Source: JAHJQZ01 sp963667595
GTDB taxonomy: Bacteria; Pseudomonadota; Alphaproteobacteria; Rhizobiales; Devosiaceae
Length of the DNA: 64,000 nt
Assembly: GCA_963667595.2 (NCBI GenBank)
Contig: CAXXWD010000001.1
Coordinates: forward strand, 2,092,126-2,156,125
Reading direction: 5' to 3'
Positions 9,204-18,301 of the stretch are shown here, piece by piece. The notes beneath the pieces are model-generated. The model searched no databases, was not told the DNA's origin, and saw only the letters and a program-made list of their open reading frames with translations. Position numbers and translations under genes: made by a program. Position 1 is the stretch's first letter; every line of letters begins with the position of its first letter.

Positions 9204-9998
9204 ATGGGCACGTCGAATCCGCAACGTATGATCGTTTTGACGGAGCTTTTGCGTCGAGGAGGGGCGCTGGTTCTGTTCATTGCCGGCGCGACGATCGGCC
9301 TGGGTTACGGGCGCGCCGATCTCGCCTTGGCGGCCATCGTCGCTGGCGGGTTGGTCTATGCCCTGCCGCCACGGCCGAAACCGCCCCAGGGCGCGGTGTA
9401 TCACGAGCGCATGCCGACGGTGTTCATGCCCGATCTGCTCGGATTCATGCTGGCCACGACATTCTTCACCCTGCCTCTCATCGTCGCTGTCAACCAGCCG
9501 AGCCTCGGCCAGTCGCCCTGGTTCTTCGCCATGTTCTGGACGCCGGGAGCCGTCGCGCTTCTCATTTTCTGGATTGCCGCCCGTCACCAATGCCTGTGGC
9601 TGCGCGTTCTGGGGCATGAACTCACCCTTGCCGACATGCACGGCATCGTCACGCTGCCTTTTTCGGAAATTGCCCGGGTCCGGGCGGAAACCAGGCCGCC
9701 GCCGCGTTGGCTCAAGCCCCTGCTCGTCCTGTTCGGTGGCTGGCGGGGATTCGGCATCGCCCTTTTGACCGCCGAACGGCCGAGCCATGCTCTGATCGTC
9801 GAAAAGCGGGACGGCAGCCATCTGCGCATCCCGGCCGACGCCTTTCCGGACGTGCGCGGGGTGCTAGCGGTGCTGAACCGCAACGACGTTGCGCTCGATG
9901 CCTCGCTCAAGGCGCAGGTCGAGCGCAAGCGACACCCTCGGCCTGTGGCGACCGCCAAAGCCGGCCTCACCACTGGGCAAAGGCATAAGCGGACGTAA
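9204..9998 (+). CDS. Hypothetical membrane protein with four N-terminal helices and a PH-like tail
   Basis: 264 residues, family not recognised. Residues about 15-60 form two closely spaced hydrophobic segments, and two further segments follow at about 75-95 and 105-125. The remainder is soluble, and its pattern of short strands (LTLADMHGIVTLPFSEIARV ... HALIVEKRDGSHLRIPADAF) resembles bacterial PH-like domains found after membrane segments; this is an impression only. The ATG at 9204 lies about 10 bases after GGAGGGG, a good ribosome-binding site. It is convergent with the GNAT gene at 10066. Confidence 0.6.
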   Translation: MGTSNPQRMIVLTELLRRGGALVLFIAGATIGLGYGRADLALAAIVAGGLVYALPPRPKPPQGAVYHERMPTVFMPDLLGFMLATTFFTLPLIVAVNQPSLGQSPWFFAMFWTPGAVALLIFWIAARHQCLWLRVLGHELTLADMHGIVTLPFSEIARVRAETRPPPRWLKPLLVLFGGWRGFGIALLTAERPSHALIVEKRDGSHLRIPADAFPDVRGVLAVLNRNDVALDASLKAQVERKRHPRPVATAKAGLTTGQRHKRT

Positions 9999-10065
9999 GG
10001 CAAGTCGCTCTTTTGCGGACTCGTCTTTGGCTTCCCTTCCAAAAAAAGGAATCGGATGAGCCGCT

Positions 10066-10641
10066 TTATGCCGGCTGTCCGAAAAACTCCTCGCTGAGGA
10101 GTCCGAAACAGAGCGAGCCGGTTACGGTGCCGTCGGCATGGCGCGTATCGGCCCTGATGTGACCTTCCTGAACCATGCCGAGCCGCAAGGCGATGTGCTG
10201 GCTGGCAACATTGGCATCGTCGCACCAAAGCCCGACGCGCGCGGCACCGCAATCGTTGAACAGAACCGCGAGTGCCGCCGCCGCCGCTTCGCCCGTATAG
10301 CCCTGCCGCAGATGGTCCACCTCGCAGAAAAACCCGATCAGGTAGCCGGGCAGGTCGGCATTGTTGCGTCCGATATAGATCTGGGCCACGAACGCGCCGT
10401 CTTCTTTCAAAAAAGCACCGAGAAACGCGGCCTTGCCCGCCTCCGATTGCGCGATGAATCCGTCAATGGCCCTGCGCGCGTCTGCCGTGCTGGCGATCCG
10501 CATGACGGCGTTGCCGCTTTCGAAACGGGCGAGATGAGGTTTGTTGCGCGCGGCCATCTCGGCATACCAGGAGGCATCATCCGGCACATAGCGGCGCAAT
10601 CGAAGGCGCCGGGTCGAAAACGCGGAAGGTAGAACCGGCAT
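10066..10641 (-). CDS. GNAT-family N-acetyltransferase (RimJ/RimL type)
   Basis: 191 residues. The N-terminus FSTRRLRLRRYVPDDASWYAE is typical of the RimJ/RimL-like GNAT subgroup; the acetyl-CoA-binding region is seen as GYTGEAAAAALAVLF (Q/RxxGxG/A-like) and the final strand-helix as ASQHIALRLGMVQEGHIRAD. The substrate is unknown; relatives act on ribosomal proteins, antibiotics or small amines. It is followed upstream by the minus-strand metallo-hydrolase with an 80-bp gap and could be co-transcribed with it. Confidence 0.8.
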   Translation of the reverse strand: MPVLPSAFSTRRLRLRRYVPDDASWYAEMAARNKPHLARFESGNAVMRIASTADARRAIDGFIAQSEAGKAAFLGAFLKEDGAFVAQIYIGRNNADLPGYLIGFFCEVDHLRQGYTGEAAAAALAVLFNDCGAARVGLWCDDANVASQHIALRLGMVQEGHIRADTRHADGTVTGSLCFGLLSEEFFGQPA

Positions 10642-10721
10642 TTTTTATCCAATCGACTGGCGTGAAGGCGAGGTGGCCCTGGGCGGCGAAATCCGAATGC
10701 ATTGGAAGGCCACAGCCGGGA

Positions 10722-12335
10722 TCAGGTTTCCGGCCGGTCGCCCTTTACATCGGGTTTGAGCACGGCGCGGATGGCCTGCATCAATTCGAGACGGTCGTGA
10801 TCGGATTTGGCCGAAGCCAGTCGGTTCGACAGCTGGATCGAGAAATCGGCGTAAAGATTGTGCCAATCCTCGCCCGTCTGGGCGACATCGATACGTCGCT
10901 CACTCGGCGCCGCCTGGTTTTTGATGCCGCTGGCCCGCAACTCGAAATAGTCGTCGAGCAGCGGCAGGATGATCTGGTCGCTGCCCAGACCTTCCGCCAG
11001 GAGAGCCTTGCGCATGGCTTGGCGTCCATCGTCCTCGCCATGGGTCACGAAGACCGCGCCATGGGCCGGCAGGCGTTCGCGAACCCAATCGACCAGTTCG
11101 GAATGATCGGCATGGGCCGAGTAATTATGCACCGTGCGGATGGTTGCCCGTACGGGGATGAGGTCGCCGTGAATCTTGACCTCGTCGGCGCCGCCCTGGA
11201 TGACCGCGCCGAGCGTGCCCTGGGCCTGATAGCCGACGAACAGCACCGTGGCGTTGTTGCGGATGAGGTTGTTGCGCAGATGGTGCTTGATGCGGCCGGC
11301 ATCGCACATGCCCGAGGCGGCCATGATGATGGCGCCGCCCCTGATGGTGTTGATCGCCTTGGATTCCTCGACGCTTTCGACGATGCGGAAACGCGGATCG
11401 TTGAACAATTGATCCGCCGTCAGTTCGACGTCCTCGAACATCTTGGCGTAGGTCTTGTAAACGCCGGTCACCTTGCGGGCGAGCGGACTGTCGAGGAAGA
11501 CGACCTGCGGGTTGATCTCGCCTTTTTCGATCAGGGAACCGATATCGTGCAGCAATTCCTGGCTGCGCTCCACGGCGAAGGCCGGAATGACGAGATTGCC
11601 GCCACGCTCCAGTGCGGCGTTGATCTCGGCCCGCAGAGCCTCGCGGCGCGCTTCGAGCGTATAGTCCTCGCGATCGCGCCCGCCATAGGTCGATTCGGTG
11701 AAGATGTAGTCGAAGCCCGACGGCGCGTCCGGTTCGCGGTAAAATACCTTTTCGTCCGGTCCGAGATCGCCCGAAAACAACAAGCTGACCGATTTGCCGT
11801 CGCCGTTCTGGACGTCCACCTCGATGGACGCCGAACCGAGAATGTGCCCGGCATTCCAGAATCGGAACCGGACACCGGGGCCGGGCGAAACCCATTCCTC
11901 GTAATTGTGGGGCGCGCGGTGTTTCAGCGCCTCCTCGGCATCTTCAAGCGTATAGAGCGGCTTGACCGGTGGTTCGCCGCGCCGCGCCGCCTTCTTGGTC
12001 TGCCATTTCGCTTCGCTCTCCTGAATGCCGGCGGCATCGTCGAGCAGGAATTCCATCAACCCGCAGGTTGGATTGGTCGCGTGCAACGGGCCGCGATAGC
12101 CATGGGCGTAAAGCTTCGGGATCAATCCGATATGGTCGATATGGGCGTGGGTGACCAGCACATAATCGATCGCTTTGGGATCGAAGGGCAGGGGCTTTTC
12201 ATTAAGGTCCCTGACCGAGCGATTGCCCTGGAACATGCCACAGTCGACAAGAAACTGCCCGTTCGGATGGGTGATGCGATAGCACGAGCCGGTCACCATG
12301 CCGGCGGCACCGTGGATGTGAAGGGTAACGGTCAA
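10722..12335 (-). CDS. MBL-fold/beta-CASP metallo-hydrolase with RNA-specificity domain
   Basis: 537 residues, the length of bacterial RNase J-unrelated, CPSF73-like exonuclease-type MBL proteins. The zinc-binding HAHIDHIG motif (about residues 62-69), the beta-CASP signature SGMCDAGRIKHHL and the C-terminal YSAHADHSELVDW motif are all present, so the metal centre looks intact. Such proteins are generally annotated as RNA-processing nucleases; the physiological RNA target is unknown. The C-terminal 80 residues are helical and charged and have no named domain that I recognise. The ATG at 12335 is preceded by CGAGGAGATATC, a reasonable ribosome-binding site. Confidence 0.88.
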   Translation of the reverse strand: MTVTLHIHGAAGMVTGSCYRITHPNGQFLVDCGMFQGNRSVRDLNEKPLPFDPKAIDYVLVTHAHIDHIGLIPKLYAHGYRGPLHATNPTCGLMEFLLDDAAGIQESEAKWQTKKAARRGEPPVKPLYTLEDAEEALKHRAPHNYEEWVSPGPGVRFRFWNAGHILGSASIEVDVQNGDGKSVSLLFSGDLGPDEKVFYREPDAPSGFDYIFTESTYGGRDREDYTLEARREALRAEINAALERGGNLVIPAFAVERSQELLHDIGSLIEKGEINPQVVFLDSPLARKVTGVYKTYAKMFEDVELTADQLFNDPRFRIVESVEESKAINTIRGGAIIMAASGMCDAGRIKHHLRNNLIRNNATVLFVGYQAQGTLGAVIQGGADEVKIHGDLIPVRATIRTVHNYSAHADHSELVDWVRERLPAHGAVFVTHGEDDGRQAMRKALLAEGLGSDQIILPLLDDYFELRASGIKNQAAPSERRIDVAQTGEDWHNLYADFSIQLSNRLASAKSDHDRLELMQAIRAVLKPDVKGDRPET

Positions 12336-12513
12336 GGGATATCTCCTCGGAAATTCATCGGGAGGCTAAAGGTCCGAAGCCGTCATTTCAATGACGGTGC
12401 GACACCAAACCCATTATGTACCGCACAAGCGACGCAATTGCCGCCTAACGACGACGCGCGCGGTGATGAACCTTCTTTGCTGCCATATTGTAACTCCTCA
12501 GGGCAAAACGCCT

Positions 12514-13233
12514 ATGTCGGATACTGAACTCGTCATTCTCGATCTCGACGATACGCTTTGTGATTACGCCAGCGCCAAAACGAGGGCGCTCGAACAGGCC
12601 ATGGCGCCGTTCGCTTCAAGCGAAACAGAACGCGCGCAGATGATCGGCCGCTATCTCGAACTGGAACCAGCGCTGTTCAGGAAATTCGCCAACGGCGATC
12701 TCGATCTTGCAGACTATCGCCGTCAGCGTTTCCAACAGGTTCTCTCAAAGCGGGAATCTGAAGACCGAATCGATGCTGCAAACGCACGATATATGGCCGG
12801 GGCCAATGCCGGGATAAACCTGTTTCCCGATGCTCAGCCACTTCTTCATGCCCTTGCGGGACGTGGACTGAACGTGGCGATCCTGACTAATGGCCCGAGC
12901 GGCGGCCAGCGCGTCAAACTGCGGGCAACGGGGTTGGATCACCTGGTCGAGACAGTTTTCATAAGCGAGGAAACCGGTTTTTCAAAACCTGACCGTGCCG
13001 CTTTTCTCAACGTTGCGAACAGGTTCTCCGTCGCGCCGGCGGCTTGCCTGATGGTGGGAGACGATTTCGGCAATGACATCGAGCCGGCGCGTAAGCTCGG
13101 CATGAGGGGTCTTCATCTTGTCCGGAATGGCGTCAGCGAAGGGGAGCACATAGTCTCTCTGGCAGAGGTCGTTTCGCACCTTGACGAGAGCCGTTGCATA
13201 TCCGGCGTGCGCGAAAAAGCTGATCGACAATGA
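12514..13233 (+). CDS. HAD-superfamily hydrolase (YjjG/pyrimidine-nucleotidase-like)
   Basis: 239 residues from the ATG at 12514; earlier in-frame starts add a low-quality extension. Motif I is LDLDDTLCDY (nucleophile and acid/base Asp pair), motif II ILTNGPSG, motif III SEETGFSKPDRAAF and motif IV MVGDDFGNDI, so the phosphatase centre is complete. The long alpha-helical cap between motifs I and II is the C1 type seen in HAD-IA enzymes such as YjjG, which removes phosphate from nucleotides. The substrate is inferred from the family only. Confidence 0.8.
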   Translation: MSDTELVILDLDDTLCDYASAKTRALEQAMAPFASSETERAQMIGRYLELEPALFRKFANGDLDLADYRRQRFQQVLSKRESEDRIDAANARYMAGANAGINLFPDAQPLLHALAGRGLNVAILTNGPSGGQRVKLRATGLDHLVETVFISEETGFSKPDRAAFLNVANRFSVAPAACLMVGDDFGNDIEPARKLGMRGLHLVRNGVSEGEHIVSLAEVVSHLDESRCISGVREKADRQ

Positions 13234-13402
13234 CGCAGTGAACCGGTCGATCTCTGCGCGGCGCGCGCCTGGAAAGGATGCGCTGCGGTGCGCCCTGGTG
13301 TGTGCGGCATCTTGCGTGCTGGGATCGATGTACGCGTCTCAATATGACCGCATCGGCTATGGCGGCTGATGCCTATTTTTTCTCAACACGAGGGGCGATC
13401 CG

Positions 13403-14188
13403 ATGATCTTGCGTGGCGACTTTTTTTCTCCAACGCTCCAGATGGAAACGAGCCTGACGGTTTTCGTCCCGGATGGCAGAGGTGCCGATGGCAGATTCAG
13501 CCTCGTACAATTGTTGCACGGGCTATGCGGCCGCAGTGGCGACTGGCTCGATTATTCCATGCTGACGAGTTTTGCGGCCCGGTCCGACGCCATTATCGTC
13601 ATGCCCGAGGTGGCGCGCAGTTTTTATGCCAACATGCGTTTCGGCCTCGACTATTTCAGCTTTGTCGCCGACGAAGTGCCACGGATCTGTGCCGATATCT
13701 TCAACATCTCGGCGGATCGCGAACGTACCGCTGTGATCGGCGGATCGATGGGTGCATTCGGCGCCTTGCGTATCGCCCTGATGAGACCGGAACGTTATTC
13801 AAAATGCGCCGCTCTGGCATCGCCGGCCCTCTATCTGAAAGAGGATTTCGATCTCGCGGCGCGCGGCGTGACGATCGCGGAGCTGGAGCAGATCTGGGGC
13901 GAGCGTTTGATCGGAGACTTCCAGGCGATCCTCGGCGAGGATCTCGAGGTCGGTCTTGATATGGATGTCCCAGGTCTGGCGCGTGCCGTCGAAGCAAGTG
14001 CCGCGCGACCGCGTTTTTATGCCGCCTGTGGTCTCGACGACGGCTTTCTGGCGGACAATCGCCGTTTCGCCCGGGACATGCAGACCCTTGGATACGACTA
14101 TACCTACGAGGAATGGCCCGGAGGTCACGACAACGCGTTCTTCAATGCCGGGCTGCAGAAGGCGCTGGCATTCTGCCTTGATCGATAA
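13403..14188 (+). CDS. Alpha/beta-hydrolase esterase (EstA/esterase D-like)
   Basis: 261 residues of the PF00756-type esterase family, which includes tributyrin esterases and S-formylglutathione hydrolase. The nucleophile elbow is GGSMGAFGA (Ser about residue 115), an oxyanion segment LLHGLCGRSGDWL lies near residue 36, the acid is probably in ACGLDDGFL and the catalytic His in WPGGHDNAFF. No signal peptide, so it is cytoplasmic. The natural ester is unknown. It follows the HAD gene by 170 bp on the same strand. Confidence 0.8.
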   Translation: MILRGDFFSPTLQMETSLTVFVPDGRGADGRFSLVQLLHGLCGRSGDWLDYSMLTSFAARSDAIIVMPEVARSFYANMRFGLDYFSFVADEVPRICADIFNISADRERTAVIGGSMGAFGALRIALMRPERYSKCAALASPALYLKEDFDLAARGVTIAELEQIWGERLIGDFQAILGEDLEVGLDMDVPGLARAVEASAARPRFYAACGLDDGFLADNRRFARDMQTLGYDYTYEEWPGGHDNAFFNAGLQKALAFCLDR

Positions 14189-14843
14189 GGTCAAGATCCA
14201 TTTGGTTCCAGCGAATGCGCTGTCCCCTGCCGACAGGCGAATGCGGCCCGATCGACGAATGACAAAACCGCGCCATCACGTGCGGCTCGATACTGTCGAA
14301 AAGCCGATGCGGTCTGGCCTCAAGATTTGATGCCAGGGCGTTTTCGGGGACAAGTCGATAATGGTTATCCAGCCGGAAACGCGATAAAACAACAGTTAGG
14401 GCGTTTTCAGCAAAAGTGGATACCGGTTTTGCAATTCGAAAACGCGACAAAACAAAGAGTTGGATCATTTCAGCGTTTCAATGAAACGGTGAAATGATCT
14501 AGGGCGCGTGAAGCCTTCGTCCGCAGTATTTCGCATCCCGGCTTGTCCCGGGTCAATCGCAGCGGCTGCGTAATCGACGCAAAGCGATGCCGCATTTCGC
14601 CATGAACCCTGAAATCGCCGCCGATTCAAACCGGCGGCAAAGAAGCAGATCCGGCAATTTCGAAATCAAACTCTTGTTTGCAAAAGAAATATAACTAAAC
14701 AAATTCGCATTGCTTTGAGTACGGCTAGAAAAACGACAGTAATCATGTCTTTTGTGTCATTCTTCTTGGCGCTAATGTGCCGAGGTCAACACATTGACGC
14801 TGAAGAAGGATGCAAAATGTAGATAGGAAATATTGGAGGGACT
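14189..14843. other. Long intergenic region with repeat and AT-rich promoter zone
   Basis: Contains the repeat copy at 14335-14503. It then has a hairpin GCCGCCG...CGGCGGC near 14620, and an AT-rich stretch (about 14650-14780) that probably carries the promoter of the secreted protein at 14844. No credible coding frame. Confidence 0.5.
14335..14503. repeat. RIME-like palindromic repeat, copy with duplicated left half
   Basis: Two tandem versions of the left module (14335-14398 and 14397-14460; each AGGGCGTTTTC...CG.AAACGCGA.AAAACAA) are followed by a hairpin from 14463 to 14499: GATCATTTCAGCGTTTC / GAAACGGTGAAATGATC, with one mismatch in 17. It ends in CTAG. The same modules recur at 15.4, 24.1, 38.6 and 58.6 kb. 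Confidence 0.8.
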
Positions 14844-15266
14844 ATGTATAGATTTCTTGCGACAACCATGGCTGTCATGACCTTCTGCGCCGGAACTGCC
14901 GTCGCGGAAGACTATGCTGCCGCAGGCGAGTCTGTCATTTCTGGCGCATTTTCCGCCATGGGTGCGGGTGATATCCAGGCCGCGGTCAAGTTCTTCGCGC
15001 CGGATGCGGTCTATGTCGCGATTCCGGCCCCCTGGGACGGCAAGGCCGCATTGGTCGGTCCGGATGAGATCGGTGCCTGGCTGGGTTTTCTTGCCGACGA
15101 CAACAGCACCATCGTCATCCACGATGTGAAGGTCGATGGCAACCGCATCACGTTCGGTGGCGATTTCGCCGGCGATCATTTCCGTAAACAGGGAATCGAC
15201 GTGATCCCGATGGACGGCGTCGCCATTCTCAAGGATGGCCTGATACAGGGCCTCATGTGGTACTGA
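14844..15266 (+). CDS. Secreted SnoaL/NTF2-like small protein
   Basis: 140 residues with a clear Sec signal peptide (MYRFLATTMAVMTFCAGTAVA, cleavage after AVA about residue 21). The mature 118 residues look like an NTF2/SnoaL fold: helix AMGAGDIQAAVKFFAPDAVYVAI, then a run of strands ending in AILKDGLIQGLMWY. In this fold the cone-shaped pocket binds small ligands; no catalytic residues can be assigned. A strong ribosome-binding site (TTGGAGGG) lies 6 bases before the ATG. The function is unknown. Confidence 0.65.
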   Translation: MYRFLATTMAVMTFCAGTAVAEDYAAAGESVISGAFSAMGAGDIQAAVKFFAPDAVYVAIPAPWDGKAALVGPDEIGAWLGFLADDNSTIVIHDVKVDGNRITFGGDFAGDHFRKQGIDVIPMDGVAILKDGLIQGLMWY

Positions 15267-15397
15267 GCGGCAATCGCACTCAGTCGGGCGCGGGCAAGAT
15301 GCGAGAACGCCGCGCGACGTCCCGTGATTTCAGGCCATCGCTGAAGCCGGTCGGATGCTTGCGGCGGAACCGCGATCCACTATCTCGCACACCGTCC

Positions 15398-15546
15398 TAG
15401 CGTGTTTTCAGGCGAAGTGGGTACCGGTTCGCTGGTTCAAGTGAAGAGGATCAGAAAACAGTCCAGTGAACTGTTTTCCCGATGAACACGCCATAACAAG
15501 AAGAGAGAGCAGATCACCCGATTCAACTAAAACGTGATCTGCTCTA
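15398..15546. repeat. RIME-like palindromic repeat, bounded by CTAG at both ends
   Basis: 149 bp from TAGCGTGTTTTCAGG to GCTCTA. The right module is a hairpin with a perfect 12-bp stem AGAGCAGATCAC / GTGATCTGCTCT. The last TAG/CTA triplet is also the stop codon of the minus-strand response-regulator gene. Confidence 0.8.
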
Positions 15547-16107
15547 GCGCGGTGCGCGCTTGGAAAGGATGCGCTGCAGGGTGCGACGGTGCATGTTGAG
15601 CCGGCGCGCCGTTTCCGAGACGTTGCGATCGCACAACTCGTAAACCCGCTGGATATGTTCCCAGCGCACCCGGTCGGCCGACATCGGATTGTCGGGCGGT
15701 TCCGGCTTGTTGTCGTCGGATTGCAGGAACGCCTTGACCACGTCGTCGGCATCGGCCGGCTTGGCGAGATAGTCGACGGCGCCGAGCTTCACGGCGGTGA
15801 CGGCCGTGGTGATGTTGCCATAGCCGGTCAGCATCACGACCCGCGCGTCCGGACGCTTTTCATGGATGGCCGAAACGACGTCGAGGCCGTTGCCGTCCTC
15901 GAGCCGCATGTCGACGACGGCAAAGGCCGGCGCCATTTCGGATACGGCCGCCAGACCGGTTTCGACACTGTCGACAGCCGTTACGGTGAAGCCGCGTTTT
16001 TCCATGGCCCGTTCCAGGCGGGAAAGAAAAGCCTTGTCGTCATCGACGAGCAACAGGCTGTTATCGGCAGAAAGCAGGTCTTCGAGGGTGCGCATGCGAT
16101 ATTCCAT
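15544..16107 (-). CDS. actR: Response regulator ActR/RegA/PrrA
   Basis: 187 residues. The receiver domain has the acidic pair in LLLVDDDKAF, the phospho-acceptor in VVDMRLEDGNG, and MLTGYGN and YLAKPADADD further on. The C-terminal Fis-type helix-turn-helix NVSETARRLNMHRRTLQRIL is almost invariant in this family, which controls redox-responsive genes (respiration, CO2/N2 fixation, acid tolerance). The next gene upstream, 33 bp away, is its partner kinase. The ATG at 16107 is preferred over a TTG at 16119. The TAG stop is shared with the end of a palindromic repeat. Confidence 0.92.
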   Translation of the reverse strand: MEYRMRTLEDLLSADNSLLLVDDDKAFLSRLERAMEKRGFTVTAVDSVETGLAAVSEMAPAFAVVDMRLEDGNGLDVVSAIHEKRPDARVVMLTGYGNITTAVTAVKLGAVDYLAKPADADDVVKAFLQSDDNKPEPPDNPMSADRVRWEHIQRVYELCDRNVSETARRLNMHRRTLQRILSKRAPR

Positions 16108-16140
16108 ATTCAGCCTCAATAATCGTTGTGCGCGAAGAGG

Positions 16141-17538
16141 TCAAACTTCTGTTTGCGTCAAAGCTGTTCGCGGCCATGAAATTCTGACTTCGGCGCCACC
16201 ACCCGGGTCGGCGTTGGCGAAAACAAGGCGCGCGCCGGTCCGTTCGACCAGGGTTTTGGCGATGAAGACGCCCAGGCCCAACCCGCCCGTACGGGCCGGA
16301 TCGGTCTGGGCATTATGCGGACGTGTGGTCAAATAGGGCTCGCCCAGACGGTCGAGCACATCGTCGGGGAATCCCGGCCCGTCGTCGGTAATGGTCAGCC
16401 GGATGGATTTTTCATCCCAGGCGGAAATGATCGAGACCGTGCCTTCGGCGAAATGGACTGCGTTCTCGACGAGATTGCCCAACCCGTAGATCAATCCGAC
16501 ATTGCGCGCGAAAACCGGCTCGCCACCGGCAAAAGGCTGGATTTCAAGCTGGATTTCCTTGCCGAGCTTTTCATAGGGCTGCGCCACTTCCGCGATGAGA
16601 TCGCTGAACGGGACGCTGGCGAAGGGGTCCTTTTCGGCGCCGAGGCTTCTGAGCTTGCCCAGAATGGCGCGGCAGCGCGCCACCTGTTCAAGGATAAGGT
16701 CGAGATCTTCGCGCGTTTCGCCCGGTTCGAGTTCGCCGCGCCGTTCCTTGGCGACCAGGGCGATGGTCGACAGGGGCGTGCCCAGTTCGTGGGCCGCCGC
16801 CGCCGCGAGACCGTCCAGGGCCCTCAACTGCTGCTGGTTCGACAATGCGAGTTCGGTAAGGCTCAGGGCATCGGCCAACTGGCGCGCTTCGTGCGCGGTG
16901 CGGTTTGTGTAGCCGGCAATGAAGATGACGCCGAGCAACAGGGCGATCCAGGTGCCGGTTACGTAAAGCGGGTCGAGAAAAATCGGAGCGGCTTCGCGCC
17001 AGGGCAGGGGCAGGTGCGACACGAGCAAGAGCGTGGCGATGAGGCAGGCGATGGACGACAGGACCACCGTCGCCTTGGGGCTGAGTGTGGTCGCCGAAAC
17101 CGAAACCGGCGCCAAAAGCAGGATGGAGAAGGGGTTCTGGAGCCCCCCCGTCAGCCACAACAATCCGCCGAGTTGCAGGCAATCGGCGACGAGTAGGATC
17201 GCGGCGGCATTGTTGCCCAGCCGATAGGATGGGCCGAAATGCCAGTCGAGCCCGATATTGAGCAAGGCGGCGACCAGGATCAGAAGCGCGGCCGGCAAAA
17301 GCGGCAGGGAAAACCCGAATCCAAAGGCCACCACGAGAATGGCCGCGCTCTGGCCGACGACGCCAAGCCATCTCAGCCGAGTCAATGTGGCAAGTCGCAA
17401 AGGCCGCCATTGGCCGTCCAGAGATGTAGAGTCAACGGAAGCGATTTCGGCGTTCAATTTGGGCCCCTGGAAGCGAATCCTCGTTAGTTTTGTCGAGTAT
17501 CGAACAAAAAACCAGCCGCATGGTTCCATTCTAGGCAT
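16141..17538 (-). CDS. actS: Redox-sensing histidine kinase ActS/RegB/PrrB
   Basis: Up to 465 residues. Six hydrophobic segments in the N-terminal half include the quinone-site motif GGLQNPFS. The H-box is AAAHELGTPLSTI, and the cysteine in QVARCRAIL occupies the place of the redox-active Cys of RegB. The ATPase domain has NLVENAVHFA, DDGPGFPD and GGLGLGVFIAKTL. The start is unclear: ATG at 17538 or 17529, or a TTG at 17457 that gives an N-terminus more like relatives. It is read before actR with a 33-bp gap, so the two are almost certainly one operon. Confidence 0.9.
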   Translation of the reverse strand: MPRMEPCGWFFVRYSTKLTRIRFQGPKLNAEIASVDSTSLDGQWRPLRLATLTRLRWLGVVGQSAAILVVAFGFGFSLPLLPAALLILVAALLNIGLDWHFGPSYRLGNNAAAILLVADCLQLGGLLWLTGGLQNPFSILLLAPVSVSATTLSPKATVVLSSIACLIATLLLVSHLPLPWREAAPIFLDPLYVTGTWIALLLGVIFIAGYTNRTAHEARQLADALSLTELALSNQQQLRALDGLAAAAAHELGTPLSTIALVAKERRGELEPGETREDLDLILEQVARCRAILGKLRSLGAEKDPFASVPFSDLIAEVAQPYEKLGKEIQLEIQPFAGGEPVFARNVGLIYGLGNLVENAVHFAEGTVSIISAWDEKSIRLTITDDGPGFPDDVLDRLGEPYLTTRPHNAQTDPARTGGLGLGVFIAKTLVERTGARLVFANADPGGGAEVRISWPRTALTQTEV

Positions 17539-17627
17539 TTTTCAAGGCCGAAACCCATCAAAAAACGCCTTGAAACAGCCAAACACCTTCCCAAATCAGT
17601 GGTGTTCGAGACTGGGAGAACAAAAAA

Positions 17628-18080
17628 ATGCACACAGCCATCATCAAACCTGAATGGTCCGCGGTGACCATCGCCCTGATGGTTCTTGGTTTCATCGTGT
17701 TCTGGCCGCTGGGGCTGGCCATGCTCGCCTACATCCTGTGGGGCGAGTATTTCGGCGGCTCCTCGGAAAAGGCCGAACACTGGGTCAGGAAGCAGAAGGA
17801 TTGGGCCCGCGAACATCGCAACCGCTATTCGGGCGGTGGCGAATGGAATACGAGCGGCAACGCCGCCTTCGACGACTATCGCTCCGAGCAGCTCAAGCGC
17901 CTCGACGAGGAACGCCGGCGTCTCGACGAGGAAGTGCATGAATTTCACGATTACATGCGCAATCTCAGAAAAGCCCGCGACCGCGAAGAGTTCGACCGCT
18001 TCATGCGCGACCGTCGTTCTTCGGCCCGCGATACCTATCGCGACGAGAACGGCGATACCGAGCACCGTCAGGGCTTCTAG
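17628..18080 (+). CDS. DUF2852 membrane-anchored protein
   Basis: 150 residues. One or two N-terminal hydrophobic helices (VTIALMVLGFIVFWPLGLAM) are followed by a charged region and a long basic/acidic helix. Its FDDYRSEQLKRLDEERRRL ... FHDYMRNLRKARDREEFDRF pattern is the DUF2852 hallmark in Hyphomicrobiales. The role is unknown. It is divergent from actS (90-bp gap), so the two may share a control region. Confidence 0.75.
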   Translation: MHTAIIKPEWSAVTIALMVLGFIVFWPLGLAMLAYILWGEYFGGSSEKAEHWVRKQKDWAREHRNRYSGGGEWNTSGNAAFDDYRSEQLKRLDEERRRLDEEVHEFHDYMRNLRKARDREEFDRFMRDRRSSARDTYRDENGDTEHRQGF

Positions 18081-18190
18081 CCAGGGCGTCGACCTCCAAA
18101 GACCGACTTCCGGCGGACGGGTTTTTACGTCCGCCTCTTTCCTTCCCATTGGTTCGCGTCCCGGCGCTCCTCCCCCGGCACGTCGCGCGA

Positions 18191-18235
18191 ACGAAAAGAG
18201 CCGCTTCGCTTCGTTGCGTTGCGGCTCTTTTTCGT
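18191..18235 (+). terminator. Intrinsic terminator after the DUF2852 gene
   Basis: Stem ACGAAAAGAGCCGC / GCGGCTCTTTTTCGT with a 16-base loop; the T-run is within the 3' arm. It lies 110 bp after the stop at 18080. Confidence 0.6.
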
Positions 18236-18239
18236 GAAC

Positions 18240-18267
18240 GGGTGCCCACTTCACGTCCGATGCTCTA
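18240..18267. repeat. Short remnant resembling the right end of the palindromic repeat
   Basis: CCCACTTCACGTCC...GCTCTAG resembles the CCACTTTTCCTGGACGCGCTCTAG end of the copy at 24.1 kb. Only about 28 bp, so homology is tentative. Confidence 0.3.
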
Positions 18268-18301
18268 GGTTCGTGTTCGTTTCAACCCGATTCCCCCGGA
18301 C

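Noticed and set aside
10662..12527. 621-codon open frame antisense to the MBL-fold gene
   Set aside because: Same shadow effect; the minus strand encodes all beta-CASP motifs.
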